A stretch of DNA of 6,139 nucleotides, from positions 1 through 6,139 of the forward strand of contig NCBR01000229.1 of NCBI GenBank assembly GCA_002279285.1. The letters are read 5' to 3'. Of the stretch, positions 1-4,165 are shown in pieces. This DNA comes from Acidobacteria bacterium 37-71-11 (GTDB lineage: Bacteria > Acidobacteriota > Thermoanaerobaculia > Thermoanaerobaculales > Thermoanaerobaculaceae). The position numbers and the translations under genes are program-made. The notes under the pieces were generated by a model, which had not been told where the DNA came from, did not search any database, and saw only the letters and a program-made list of their open reading frames with translations. Every line of letters begins with the position of its first letter. The stretch's first letter is position 1.

Positions 1-38
1 CGGCGCCGTCAGACGAGTGAAGCCGCCGGATCGGTAGT

Positions 39-115
39 TGGCGGGGCTGAGAGGACTTGAACCTCCGACACGCGGTTTAGGAAACCGCTGCTCTATCCAA
101 CTGAGCTACAGCCCC
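39..115 (-). tRNA. tRNA-Arg, anticodon CCU
   Basis: Read on the minus strand, this folds into a complete cloverleaf. The acceptor stem is GGGGCTG/CAGCCCC (7 pairs). The D arm has stem GCTC/GAGC, the anticodon stem is GCGGT/ACCGC with loop TTCCTAA, the variable region has 5 nt, and the T arm has loop TTCAAGT. The anticodon CCT reads the rare arginine codon AGG. The 73-nt body spans 115-43, position 42 gives discriminator G, and 41-39 encode the CCA tail, so 3' maturation needs no untemplated CCA addition. It lies 63 bp after acyP on the same strand and has its own promoter candidate. No terminator is visible in the 38 bases left in the window. Confidence 0.97.
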
Positions 116-126
116 GCGCCAACCGG

Positions 127-155
127 ATGCTAATCGGGCAGCGTCGAAATCACAA
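127..155 (-). promoter_or_regulatory. Candidate promoter of tRNA-Arg
   Basis: On the minus strand a TTGTGA hexamer (155-150) is followed after exactly 17 bases by TAGCAT (132-127), each matching the sigma-70 consensus at 4 of 6 positions. Transcription would start near 120, about five bases before the mature tRNA 5' end. It fits entirely in the 63-bp gap after acyP, so the tRNA need not depend on read-through from the upstream genes. The hexamers are imperfect, so this is a reasonable inference, not a certain call. Confidence 0.42.
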
Positions 156-178
156 CCCCGCCGGCACGCTCGATCCTC

Positions 179-457
179 TCACCACGGCGTCGGCAGCACC
201 CGGAACTCCGCCGTGGGGGGAGGCTCGGCGTCCCTGCCCTCGATCTCGGTGACACGCGCATGCGGCGGGCCGTGCCAGAGTCGCCCCTCGAGTGCGTCGA
301 CCAAGCCAGCCTCGCCCGCGGCGAGCACCTCGACGCGGCCGTCCGGGAGGTTGCGCACCCAGCCCGCGAGCCCGAGCGCCTGCGCCTCCCGCATCACGAA
401 GTAGCGGAAGCCGACGCCCTGGACCCGGCCCTGGACGATGAAGCTCTTCGCGGTCAT
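179..457 (-). CDS. acyP: Acylphosphatase
   Basis: A 92-residue cytoplasmic enzyme that hydrolyses the carboxyl-phosphate bond of acyl phosphates such as acetyl phosphate or carbamoyl phosphate. The length is typical for this one-domain alpha/beta family. The phosphate-binding loop GRVQGVGFR occupies residues 10-18, with the catalytic arginine at R18. The second signature WVRNLPDGRVEV follows at residues 33-44, with the catalytic asparagine at N36. The protein ends FRVLPTPW, like the usual final beta strand. The ATG is only 6 bp after the pcm stop, and an AGAGG ribosome site overlaps that stop codon, so the gene is probably translated from the surE-pcm transcript. No missing key residue is seen. 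Physiological substrates of bacterial acylphosphatases are poorly defined, so its exact role here is open. Confidence 0.95.
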   Translation of the reverse strand: MTAKSFIVQGRVQGVGFRYFVMREAQALGLAGWVRNLPDGRVEVLAAGEAGLVDALEGRLWHGPPHARVTEIEGRDAEPPPTAEFRVLPTPW

Positions 458-463
458 CTGCCT

Positions 464-1102
464 CTAGAACCCGTCGCGGCCGACGAGCGGGACGAACGTC
501 GCCGCGCCGTGCCGTGAATCCTCGAAACGGTCGCCGCGACGGATGACGCGCACCAGCTCCTGCCGCCGCAGCTCGCCGATCGGGATGACCAGGCGGCCGC
601 CGTCGGTGAGCTGCTCGACGAGCGCCTTCGGGATCGCCGGGGCGGCGGCGCTCACGACGATCACCTCGAACGGCGCCTGGGCGCGCCACCCCAGGGTGCC
701 GTCCATGACCTGCACCGACACGTTCCGATACCCGAGCTCGGCGAGCCGGCTACGCGCAGCCTCGGCGAGCCGCGGCAGGCGCTCGACGGTGAACACGAAG
801 CGCGCGAGCTGCGCGAGCACCGCCGCCTGGTAGCCCGAGCCGGCCCCGATCTCGAGCACGCGGTCGCGCGGCGTCACCTCGGCAAGCTCCGTGATTCGAG
901 CCACCACCGAGGGCTGCGAGATCGTCTGCCCCTCGCCGATCTCGAGCGGGTAGTCCTCGTACGCCTGATGGCGGAGCGCAGGCGGCACGAACTGCTCGCG
1001 CGGCACGGCCGCCATCGCGGCCAGGACGCGTTCGTCCTTGATGCCGTTCTCGCGCAGGTAGTCGATCAGGACCTTGCGGCGCACGGGGACCGCGACGCTC
1101 AC
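464..1102 (-). CDS. pcm: Protein-L-isoaspartate O-methyltransferase
   Basis: A 212-residue S-adenosylmethionine-dependent methyltransferase that methylates abnormal L-isoaspartyl residues in aged proteins, starting their return to normal aspartate. The family signature GEGQTISQP is at residues 56-64, and the SAM-binding motif I, VLEIGAGSGYQAAVLA, is at 82-97. Family strands follow, including FTVERL, the APFEVIVVSAAA stretch, LTDGGRLVIPIG and a C-terminal TFVPLVG. The start is GTG at 1102-1100, one base after the surE stop. An ATG at 1104-1102 that overlaps the surE stop is followed immediately by TGA and cannot be used. A GGAAGG ribosome site inside the end of surE supports the GTG. The usual motif GDG is MDG here, a mild variation. 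surE next to pcm is also the order in gammaproteobacteria, but nlpD and rpoS do not follow. Confidence 0.96.
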   Translation of the reverse strand: MSVAVPVRRKVLIDYLRENGIKDERVLAAMAAVPREQFVPPALRHQAYEDYPLEIGEGQTISQPSVVARITELAEVTPRDRVLEIGAGSGYQAAVLAQLARFVFTVERLPRLAEAARSRLAELGYRNVSVQVMDGTLGWRAQAPFEVIVVSAAAPAIPKALVEQLTDGGRLVIPIGELRRQELVRVIRRGDRFEDSRHGAATFVPLVGRDGF

Positions 1103-1103
1103 A

Positions 1104-1868
1104 TCAGGACCCTTCCAGGTCCCATGCGGCGACCTCGCTGTCGAGCAGCAGGAGCTGGTCCCGATCCGTCATGTCGAGCTGCAGCGGCGTGATCGAGGTG
1201 TAGCCCGCGCCGACAGCCGCGTAATCGGTCCCCGGGATGTCCTCCCACACCGGGTCCCCGCCGCCGATCCAGTAGCACTTCCTCCCGCGCGGGTCGGTGT
1301 CCTCGACGACGCCCTCGCCGTACGTGCGCTTGCCGAGACGGGTGAAGCGCACGCCCTTCGGGCGACTGGGCGGGATGTTGACGTTGAGCAGCACCCCGGG
1401 AGGGAGGCCGCGCCCGAGCACGCGCGTCGCGATCAGCCGCGCGAAACGCCCGGCGAACGCGTACGAGAACTCGCTCCAGATCACCTGCGACACCGCGATC
1501 GCCGGGACCCCGAGGATGACCGCCTCGAAGGCGGCCGAGACCGTGCCCGAGTAGTGCACGTCGTCGCCCATGTTGGCGCCGAAGTTGATGCCCGAGACCA
1601 CGAGGTCCGGCGTCCTCCCCTTGAGCACCTGGCCCACGCCGAGCGTCACGCAGTCGGTCGGCGTGCCGTCCACGGCGAACCCCCGCTCGGCGAGCTGCGT
1701 GAGGCGGAGCGGACGTGACAGCGTGAGGGCATGCGATACCGCCGAGTTCTCGCGGTCCGGCGCCACCACCCACACCTCGCCCAGGCTTCCCAGGGCGTCG
1801 GCCAGCACTCGGATCCCCTCGGAGTGGTAGCCGTCGTCGTTGCTCACGAGGATAAGGGGAGGCGTCAC
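1104..1868 (-). CDS. surE: 5'/3'-nucleotidase SurE
   Basis: A 254-residue divalent-metal-dependent phosphatase that removes phosphate from 5'- and 3'-nucleoside monophosphates and is linked to stationary-phase survival. The N-terminal strand LILVSNDDG carries metal ligands D11 and D12. DRENSAVSHALT follows at residues 38-49 with S42. The SGINFGANMGDDVHYSGTV block at 92-110 supplies N95 and the conserved SGT. The length is normal for the family. The start is taken as GTG at 1868, which places the conserved ILVSNDDG strand at residue 6. The open frame continues far upstream, but that extension is low-complexity sequence read through an intergenic repeat. There is no ribosome site before the GTG. 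Instead a TATACT hexamer lies 6 bases upstream, so the mRNA may be leaderless. It is the first gene of surE-pcm-acyP. Confidence 0.95.
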   Translation of the reverse strand: MTPPLILVSNDDGYHSEGIRVLADALGSLGEVWVVAPDRENSAVSHALTLSRPLRLTQLAERGFAVDGTPTDCVTLGVGQVLKGRTPDLVVSGINFGANMGDDVHYSGTVSAAFEAVILGVPAIAVSQVIWSEFSYAFAGRFARLIATRVLGRGLPPGVLLNVNIPPSRPKGVRFTRLGKRTYGEGVVEDTDPRGRKCYWIGGGDPVWEDIPGTDYAAVGAGYTSITPLQLDMTDRDQLLLLDSEVAAWDLEGS

Positions 1869-1874
1869 GCGCGC

Positions 1875-1880
1875 AGTATA
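1875..1880 (-). promoter_or_regulatory. Candidate -10 element of surE (leaderless)
   Basis: On the minus strand TATACT (1880-1875) matches TATAAT at 5 of 6 positions and is separated by six bases (GCGCGC) from the surE GTG. Transcription would begin at or next to the start codon. No Shine-Dalgarno sequence is present between them. The bases 17-18 upstream fall in the 7-bp repeat array and give no TTGACA-like -35 element, so the -10 would need help from an activator or from another sigma factor. Confidence 0.45.
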
Positions 1881-1885
1881 GCGGG

Positions 1886-1927
1886 GTCGTGGATCGTGGG
1901 TCGTGGGTCGTGGATTGTGGGTCGGGG
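1886..1927. repeat. 7-bp tandem repeat array, left arm (6 units)
   Basis: Six consecutive heptamers are visible on the plus strand: GTCGTGG, ATCGTGG, GTCGTGG, GTCGTGG, ATTGTGG and GTCGGGG. Changes fall mainly at the first and third positions and in the last unit. The array begins only 5 bp from the surE -10 hexamer and lies between surE and the nitroreductase gene. It is matched by an oppositely oriented array at 2015-2042. Confidence 0.85.
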
Positions 1928-2014
1928 ACCGGAGTCCGAGATGTGAGGCGCAGAGGGCTTCCGTGTGCTCCCGTAACCTGTTCGAGACGTGCGCCGTCGG
2001 ACGTCTCTCTCGGA

Positions 2015-2042
2015 ACACGAACCACGAACCACGACCCACGTC
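2015..2042. repeat. 7-bp tandem repeat array, right arm (4 inverted units)
   Basis: On the plus strand the units read ACACGAA, CCACGAA, CCACGAC and CCACGTC. These are reverse complements of the GTCGTGG-type units at 1886-1927 with one or two changes each. The two arrays enclose about 87 bp. A further 9-bp inverted pair, GGGGACCGG at 1924-1932 and CCGGTCCCC at 2052-2060, and an internal stem GAGACGT/ACGTCTC (1984-1990 with 2001-2007) strengthen the fold-back layout. It ends 29 bp after the nitroreductase stop and may serve as its 3' hairpin. Confidence 0.75.
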
Positions 2043-2071
2043 TCTGCGTGCCCGGTCCCCCGTCCTCTCGC

Positions 2072-2797
2072 TCACTGCCAGGCGAAGCCCTGGCGTTCGA
2101 GGGCGCGGCGCAGCGCCGGCTCGCGTTCTTCCATCGTCCCACCCACCGCGAAGTAGCGCGCCAGCACCGACGACCAGTCGCCGCTCCGCGTGATCGCCGC
2201 CATCGCGGCGACGTCGGCCGCAGCTGCCTCGGGCGTCAGCTCGTGGTACGTGTCCGCGTGCAACACGGAAGCCAGTGCCACGCGCGGCCGAGCGACCGGC
2301 TCCTCCCCCGGCCATCCGACGCAGAGCCCGAACAGCGGTAGCACGCCGCGCGGTAGTACGAGAAGATCGATCAGCTCTTCGACGCCGTTGAGGATGCCGC
2401 CGATGCACACGGTGCCCAAACCTATCGCCTCCGCGGCGTCGATGAGCCGCTGCGTCGCGAGCGTGGCGTCGATGACGGCGAAGTGCAGCCCGGTCGCCGG
2501 GTACTCACCCGGCGCGCGGCCGTCCAGCTCGAGCACCCGCTCGAGCCGATGCAGGTCCGCGCACGCGACGAGGAACTCCGCCGCGTCGAGCACGTGCTGC
2601 TGGTCGCCGGAGAGCTCGGCGATGCGCCGCCGCCGAGCGCGGTCGAGCACTCGCACGAACGAGTACATCTGGCCGGTGGCGTCGGTCGGCGCCCGCTGCG
2701 CTTCGGCCACGAGCCTCTCGATCGTTCCCTCGGCCAGAGGCTCGGCGCGGAACATGCGGATCGATCGGTGCGGCGCGAGGATCGGGTCGGCGCTCAT
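2072..2797 (-). CDS. NfsA-like FMN-dependent nitroreductase family protein
   Basis: A 241-residue flavoprotein of the nitroreductase fold, nearest by motif to the NfsA/Frp group of NAD(P)H-dependent oxidoreductases, which reduce nitroaromatics, quinones or flavins. The FMN-phosphate-binding start HRSIRMF is at residues 10-16. AQRAPTDATGQMYSFVRVLD at about 33-52 contains the usual AP(T/S)xxxxQ loop. The GLGTVCIGGILNG stretch is the second conserved FMN region, and LFGLCVGWPGEEPVARPRVAL matches the family's C-terminal LCVGxPxxxPxxKPR block. Length is normal. The true electron acceptor cannot be read from sequence. The upstream gap to the PspC-like gene is 110 bp, so it is probably its own unit. 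Only a weak GGA precedes the ATG, while a TATTGT hexamer sits six bases upstream. Confidence 0.9.
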   Translation of the reverse strand: MSADPILAPHRSIRMFRAEPLAEGTIERLVAEAQRAPTDATGQMYSFVRVLDRARRRRIAELSGDQQHVLDAAEFLVACADLHRLERVLELDGRAPGEYPATGLHFAVIDATLATQRLIDAAEAIGLGTVCIGGILNGVEELIDLLVLPRGVLPLFGLCVGWPGEEPVARPRVALASVLHADTYHELTPEAAAADVAAMAAITRSGDWSSVLARYFAVGGTMEEREPALRRALERQGFAWQ

Positions 2798-2803
2798 GTT
2801 TCC

Positions 2804-2809
2804 ACAATA
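2804..2809 (-). promoter_or_regulatory. Candidate -10 element of the nitroreductase gene
   Basis: TATTGT (2809-2804, minus strand) is followed by the six bases GGAAAC and then the ATG. This is the same spacing as the TATACT before surE. It would give a leaderless transcript. No good -35 match is seen 16-18 bp upstream, and the hexamer agrees with TATAAT at only 4 of 6 positions. Confidence 0.33.
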
Positions 2810-2863
2810 GCCCCTCGCGCAAGACCCGCTTCAGGCCACCGCCAAGGCGCCGTCCCGTCGCGG

Positions 2864-2879
2864 GCGAGCGGACGCTCGC
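2864..2879 (-). terminator. Short hairpin after the PspC-like gene
   Basis: GCGAGC (2864-2869) and GCTCGC (2874-2879) form a perfect 6-bp GC-rich stem with a 4-base loop. It lies 29 bp downstream of the stop of the minus-strand PspC-domain gene and ahead of the nitroreductase start. It has no T tract, so it is at best a weak or factor-assisted terminator. Confidence 0.25.
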
Positions 2880-2907
2880 ATCGGGCCAACGGCGACGACG
2901 CTCGCGC

Positions 2908-3189
2908 TCAGCTCGCGGGGATCAACAGGGCGAGGACCACGTAGAGGATCACGCCCGGGACGATCCCGGTCACGAACGCCGCCACCGCGAACAGCACGCG
3001 CATCAGGGTGACGTCGAGGTCGAAGTAGTCCGCAAGACCGGCGCACACACCGGCGAGCTTCTCGTTGTCTCGCCGCCGGCGCAGCGGCCGCGGGTCGCCC
3101 GCGACTCGGGCGCCGCAGAGCGGACAGAAGCGCGCGTCCGCCGGGACATCCCTCAAGCACCGCTGGCACTTCTGGACGACCGCTGTCAT
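2908..3189 (-). CDS. Zinc-ribbon and PspC-domain membrane protein
   Basis: A 93-residue protein with two recognisable parts. Residues 8-25 hold a zinc-ribbon-like CxxC...CxxC set (C8, C11, C22, C25; local text FCPLCGARV). From about residue 36 a PspC domain begins: a basic stretch RRRRDNEKLAGVCAGLADYF, then DVTLMRVLFAVAAFVTG and a hydrophobic segment ending LALLIPAS. PspC proteins sense or counter cytoplasmic-membrane stress; zinc-ribbon fusions are common outside enterobacteria, and their exact role is not established. The ATG at 3189 is chosen because GGGAGGTG lies 4 bases upstream and the zinc ribbon follows at once. The open frame extends to 3453 without support. No other psp genes are in the window. 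Confidence 0.88.
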   Translation of the reverse strand: MTAVVQKCQRCLRDVPADARFCPLCGARVAGDPRPLRRRRDNEKLAGVCAGLADYFDLDVTLMRVLFAVAAFVTGIVPGVILYVVLALLIPAS

Positions 3190-3657
3190 CGTGCACCTCC
3201 CGACCCACTCTACGCGCGCCGACGTGCGAAGGTTTTCGGCGAACCGACTTGACACGGGCGCCGCCTTCGCCGACATTATCAACAAGACACGCGGGACGGA
3301 GGAACGGGTTGGAAGACGTGGCGCGGAGCACGATGACGGTTGCGGCAACGGACCCAGCCATCGGCTCCCCCATCCCCTCGACACCCGGTTCCTCCACTCC
3401 ACCACAGAATGAAAGTCGCCGTGCGGCGCGTCGTGCGCCGCTGCCTGTCGCACTCTTCCCCTTCACGGACGTGCCGCACTTCCCTCTCGACCACGCACGT
3501 GCAAACCTCTGACCCTTGCCCCTGCGCCGTTCGACGTCGGTGGAGTTCTCACTCGCGAAGGCACACCACTCTCGGACCGTCACCGCTCTGGACGAGCGTC
3601 TGCGCGCGAAGCACTCGGGGGACGACGTCGTCGGACTCACGGCATCGTGCCGTGGGC
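3190..3657. other. Long intergenic region without a convincing gene
   Basis: About 470 bp separate the divergent PspC-like gene and the H1-like gene. Open frames here are short, overlap on both strands, and lack ribosome sites or recognisable motifs. Visible signals are a minus-strand TAGAGT (3212-3207) just before the PspC ribosome site, an isolated perfect TTGACA on the plus strand at 3249-3254 with only a poor CATTAT 19 bases on, a GCGGCGC/GCGCCGC hairpin at 3423-3441, and two palindromes at 3621-3654 next to the H1-like promoter. The 3490-3600 stretch shows nothing I recognise. Confidence 0.6.
3621..3654. promoter_or_regulatory. Two palindromes just upstream of the H1-like gene promoter
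   Basis: GACGACGTCGTC (3621-3632) is a perfect 12-bp palindrome. CACGGCA-TCG-TGCCGTG (3638-3654) is a perfect 7-bp inverted repeat with a 3-base spacer. The second ends 3 bp before the -35 hexamer at 3658. The position suits a dimeric regulator site, or the second could be an RNA hairpin ending an upstream transcript. No known regulator consensus was recognised. Confidence 0.35.
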
Positions 3658-3684
3658 TTGACAAACGCGCTCCGTGTGTATAAT
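3658..3684 (+). promoter_or_regulatory. Consensus sigma-70-type promoter of the H1-like gene
   Basis: TTGACA (3658-3663) and TATAAT (3679-3684) both match the housekeeping consensus at all six positions, which is striking in such GC-rich DNA. The spacer is 15 bases, shorter than the optimal 17, which may lower basal activity or make it dependent on DNA twist. Transcription should begin near 3690-3692, so the mRNA would start almost at the ribosome site and have a leader of about a dozen bases. Confidence 0.72.
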
Positions 3685-3690
3685 CGAAAT

Positions 3691-3697
3691 AAGGAGG
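3691..3697 (+). promoter_or_regulatory. Strong ribosome-binding site of the H1-like gene
   Basis: AAGGAGG is a full match to the anti-Shine-Dalgarno sequence, 6 bases before the ATG at 3704. It decides that start over an in-frame ATG at 3674, which overlaps the -10 region of the promoter and so would probably not be transcribed. Confidence 0.8.
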
Positions 3698-3703
3698 AGC
3701 ACA

Positions 3704-3892
3704 ATGCCAACGAAGAAAGCTGCACCGAAGAAGGCGACTGCTAAGAAGGCTGTGAAGAAGGCCGTCAAGAAGGTCGTCAAGAAGGCCGCTCCGAAGAAGG
3801 CCGTCAAGAAGGTCGTCAAGAAGGCCGCCCCGAAGAAGAAGGCCGTCAAGAAGACCGTCAAGAAGGCCGCTCCGAAGAAGGCAGCGAAGTAA
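3704..3892 (+). CDS. Histone H1-like Lys/Ala-rich DNA-binding protein
   Basis: A 62-residue, extremely basic protein: 28 Lys, 16 Ala, 9 Val, 5 Pro, 3 Thr and the initial Met, with no acidic or aromatic residue. Lysine pairs recur every 4-5 residues. From residue 20 it consists of three near-identical units of the type AVKKVVKKAAPKK (20-32, 33-46 with one extra Lys, 47-59), ending AAK. This resembles the C-terminal tail of eukaryotic histone H1 and bacterial H1-like proteins such as AlgP, chlamydial Hc2 and Bordetella BpH1, which bind and compact DNA. Nucleoid binding is therefore inferred from composition only; RNA or polyanion binding is possible. Lysine is almost always AAG, in keeping with a GC-rich host. 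Its strong promoter and ribosome site suggest high expression. Confidence 0.88.
   Translation: MPTKKAAPKKATAKKAVKKAVKKVVKKAAPKKAVKKVVKKAAPKKKAVKKTVKKAAPKKAAK
3761..3880 (+). repeat. Three tandem 39/42-bp repeats inside the H1-like gene
   Basis: Units at 3761-3799, 3800-3841 and 3842-3880 code for the three AVKK(V/T)VKKAAPKK blocks. The first 29 bases of units 1 and 2 are identical. Unit 2 has one extra AAG codon, and unit 3 carries ACC in place of GTC. Near-identity at DNA level implies recent duplication or ongoing slippage. Confidence 0.88.
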
Positions 3893-3898
3893 GCTTCT

Positions 3899-3916
3899 GC
3901 TCGCGGGCCCGCGAGC
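3899..3916 (+). terminator. Perfect 18-bp palindrome after the H1-like gene
   Basis: GCTCGCGGGCCCGCGAGC is a perfect palindrome beginning 6 bases after the TAA. As RNA it can form a 7-bp stem with a 4-base loop, all but two pairs G-C. No T run follows, so an intrinsic terminator of the classical form is not shown. It may slow polymerase or protect the 3' end. Confidence 0.42.
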
Positions 3917-3970
3917 GCCGCACGCTTCGTCGTCTCGTCGGCGCACGCGGTGTCTCGCGCGGAACGGACT

Positions 3971-4009
3971 CTTCCGGTGGCGGGGTGCTCCCCCGAGGGA
4001 CACCGGAAG
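3971..4009 (+). terminator. Long nested hairpin downstream of the H1-like gene
   Basis: CTTCCGGTG (3971-3979) pairs perfectly with CACCGGAAG (4001-4009). An inner stem CGGGG/CCCCG (3981-3985 with 3991-3995) closes a 5-base loop, leaving one unpaired base on one side and five on the other. The perfect palindrome GATCCGCGGATC (4010-4021) follows directly. There is no T tract, so termination is inferred only from stem strength. Confidence 0.38.
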
Positions 4010-4041
4010 GATCCGCGGATCACTTAAAGTCTCGGCATCAC

Positions 4042-4096
4042 AGGCGGCCACAGGCCGCCTTCGCCGTCTCCGGCGACGCGACTCACGCCGCGTCGC
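4042..4096. repeat. Cluster of three adjacent or overlapping hairpins
   Basis: AGGCGGCC-ACA-GGCCGCCT (4042-4060) is an 8-bp stem with a 3-base loop. TCGCCG/CGGCGA (4061-4066 with 4071-4076) follows at once. GCGACGCG/CGCGTCGC (4073-4080 with 4089-4096) shares bases 4073-4076 with the previous stem, so those two cannot form together. Function is unknown. Confidence 0.6.
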
Positions 4097-4165
4097 TCCC
4101 GCGAAAACGGAGACGTCCTTTCCGCAAGAGCTGAAACGTCATCGTCTAGAGAGTCCCCGAACCCC

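Noticed and set aside
1..38. A terminator or further gene after the tRNA
   Set aside because: Only 38 bases remain; no stem with a T run and no open frame can be supported.
1886..2042. A CRISPR array
   Set aside because: Units are only 7 bp, directly adjacent with no spacers, and occur in inverted blocks; no cas gene is present.
1869..2408. An N-terminal extension of SurE reaching back to 2408, giving a 434-residue protein
   Set aside because: The extension overlaps the nitroreductase gene, reads through the heptamer repeats as low-complexity Pro/Thr/His/Arg text, and the SurE family begins at the ILVSNDDG strand just after 1868.
3190..3453. A longer PspC-like protein starting at 3453
   Set aside because: The added part has no motif or ribosome site, and GGGAGGTG directly before the ATG at 3189 marks the start.
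2831..4051. A 406-residue minus-strand open frame with Leu-Leu-Asp-Gly repeats
   Set aside because: The repeats are just the complement of the Lys-codon repeats of the H1-like gene read in another frame, and the rest overlaps the PspC-domain gene out of frame.
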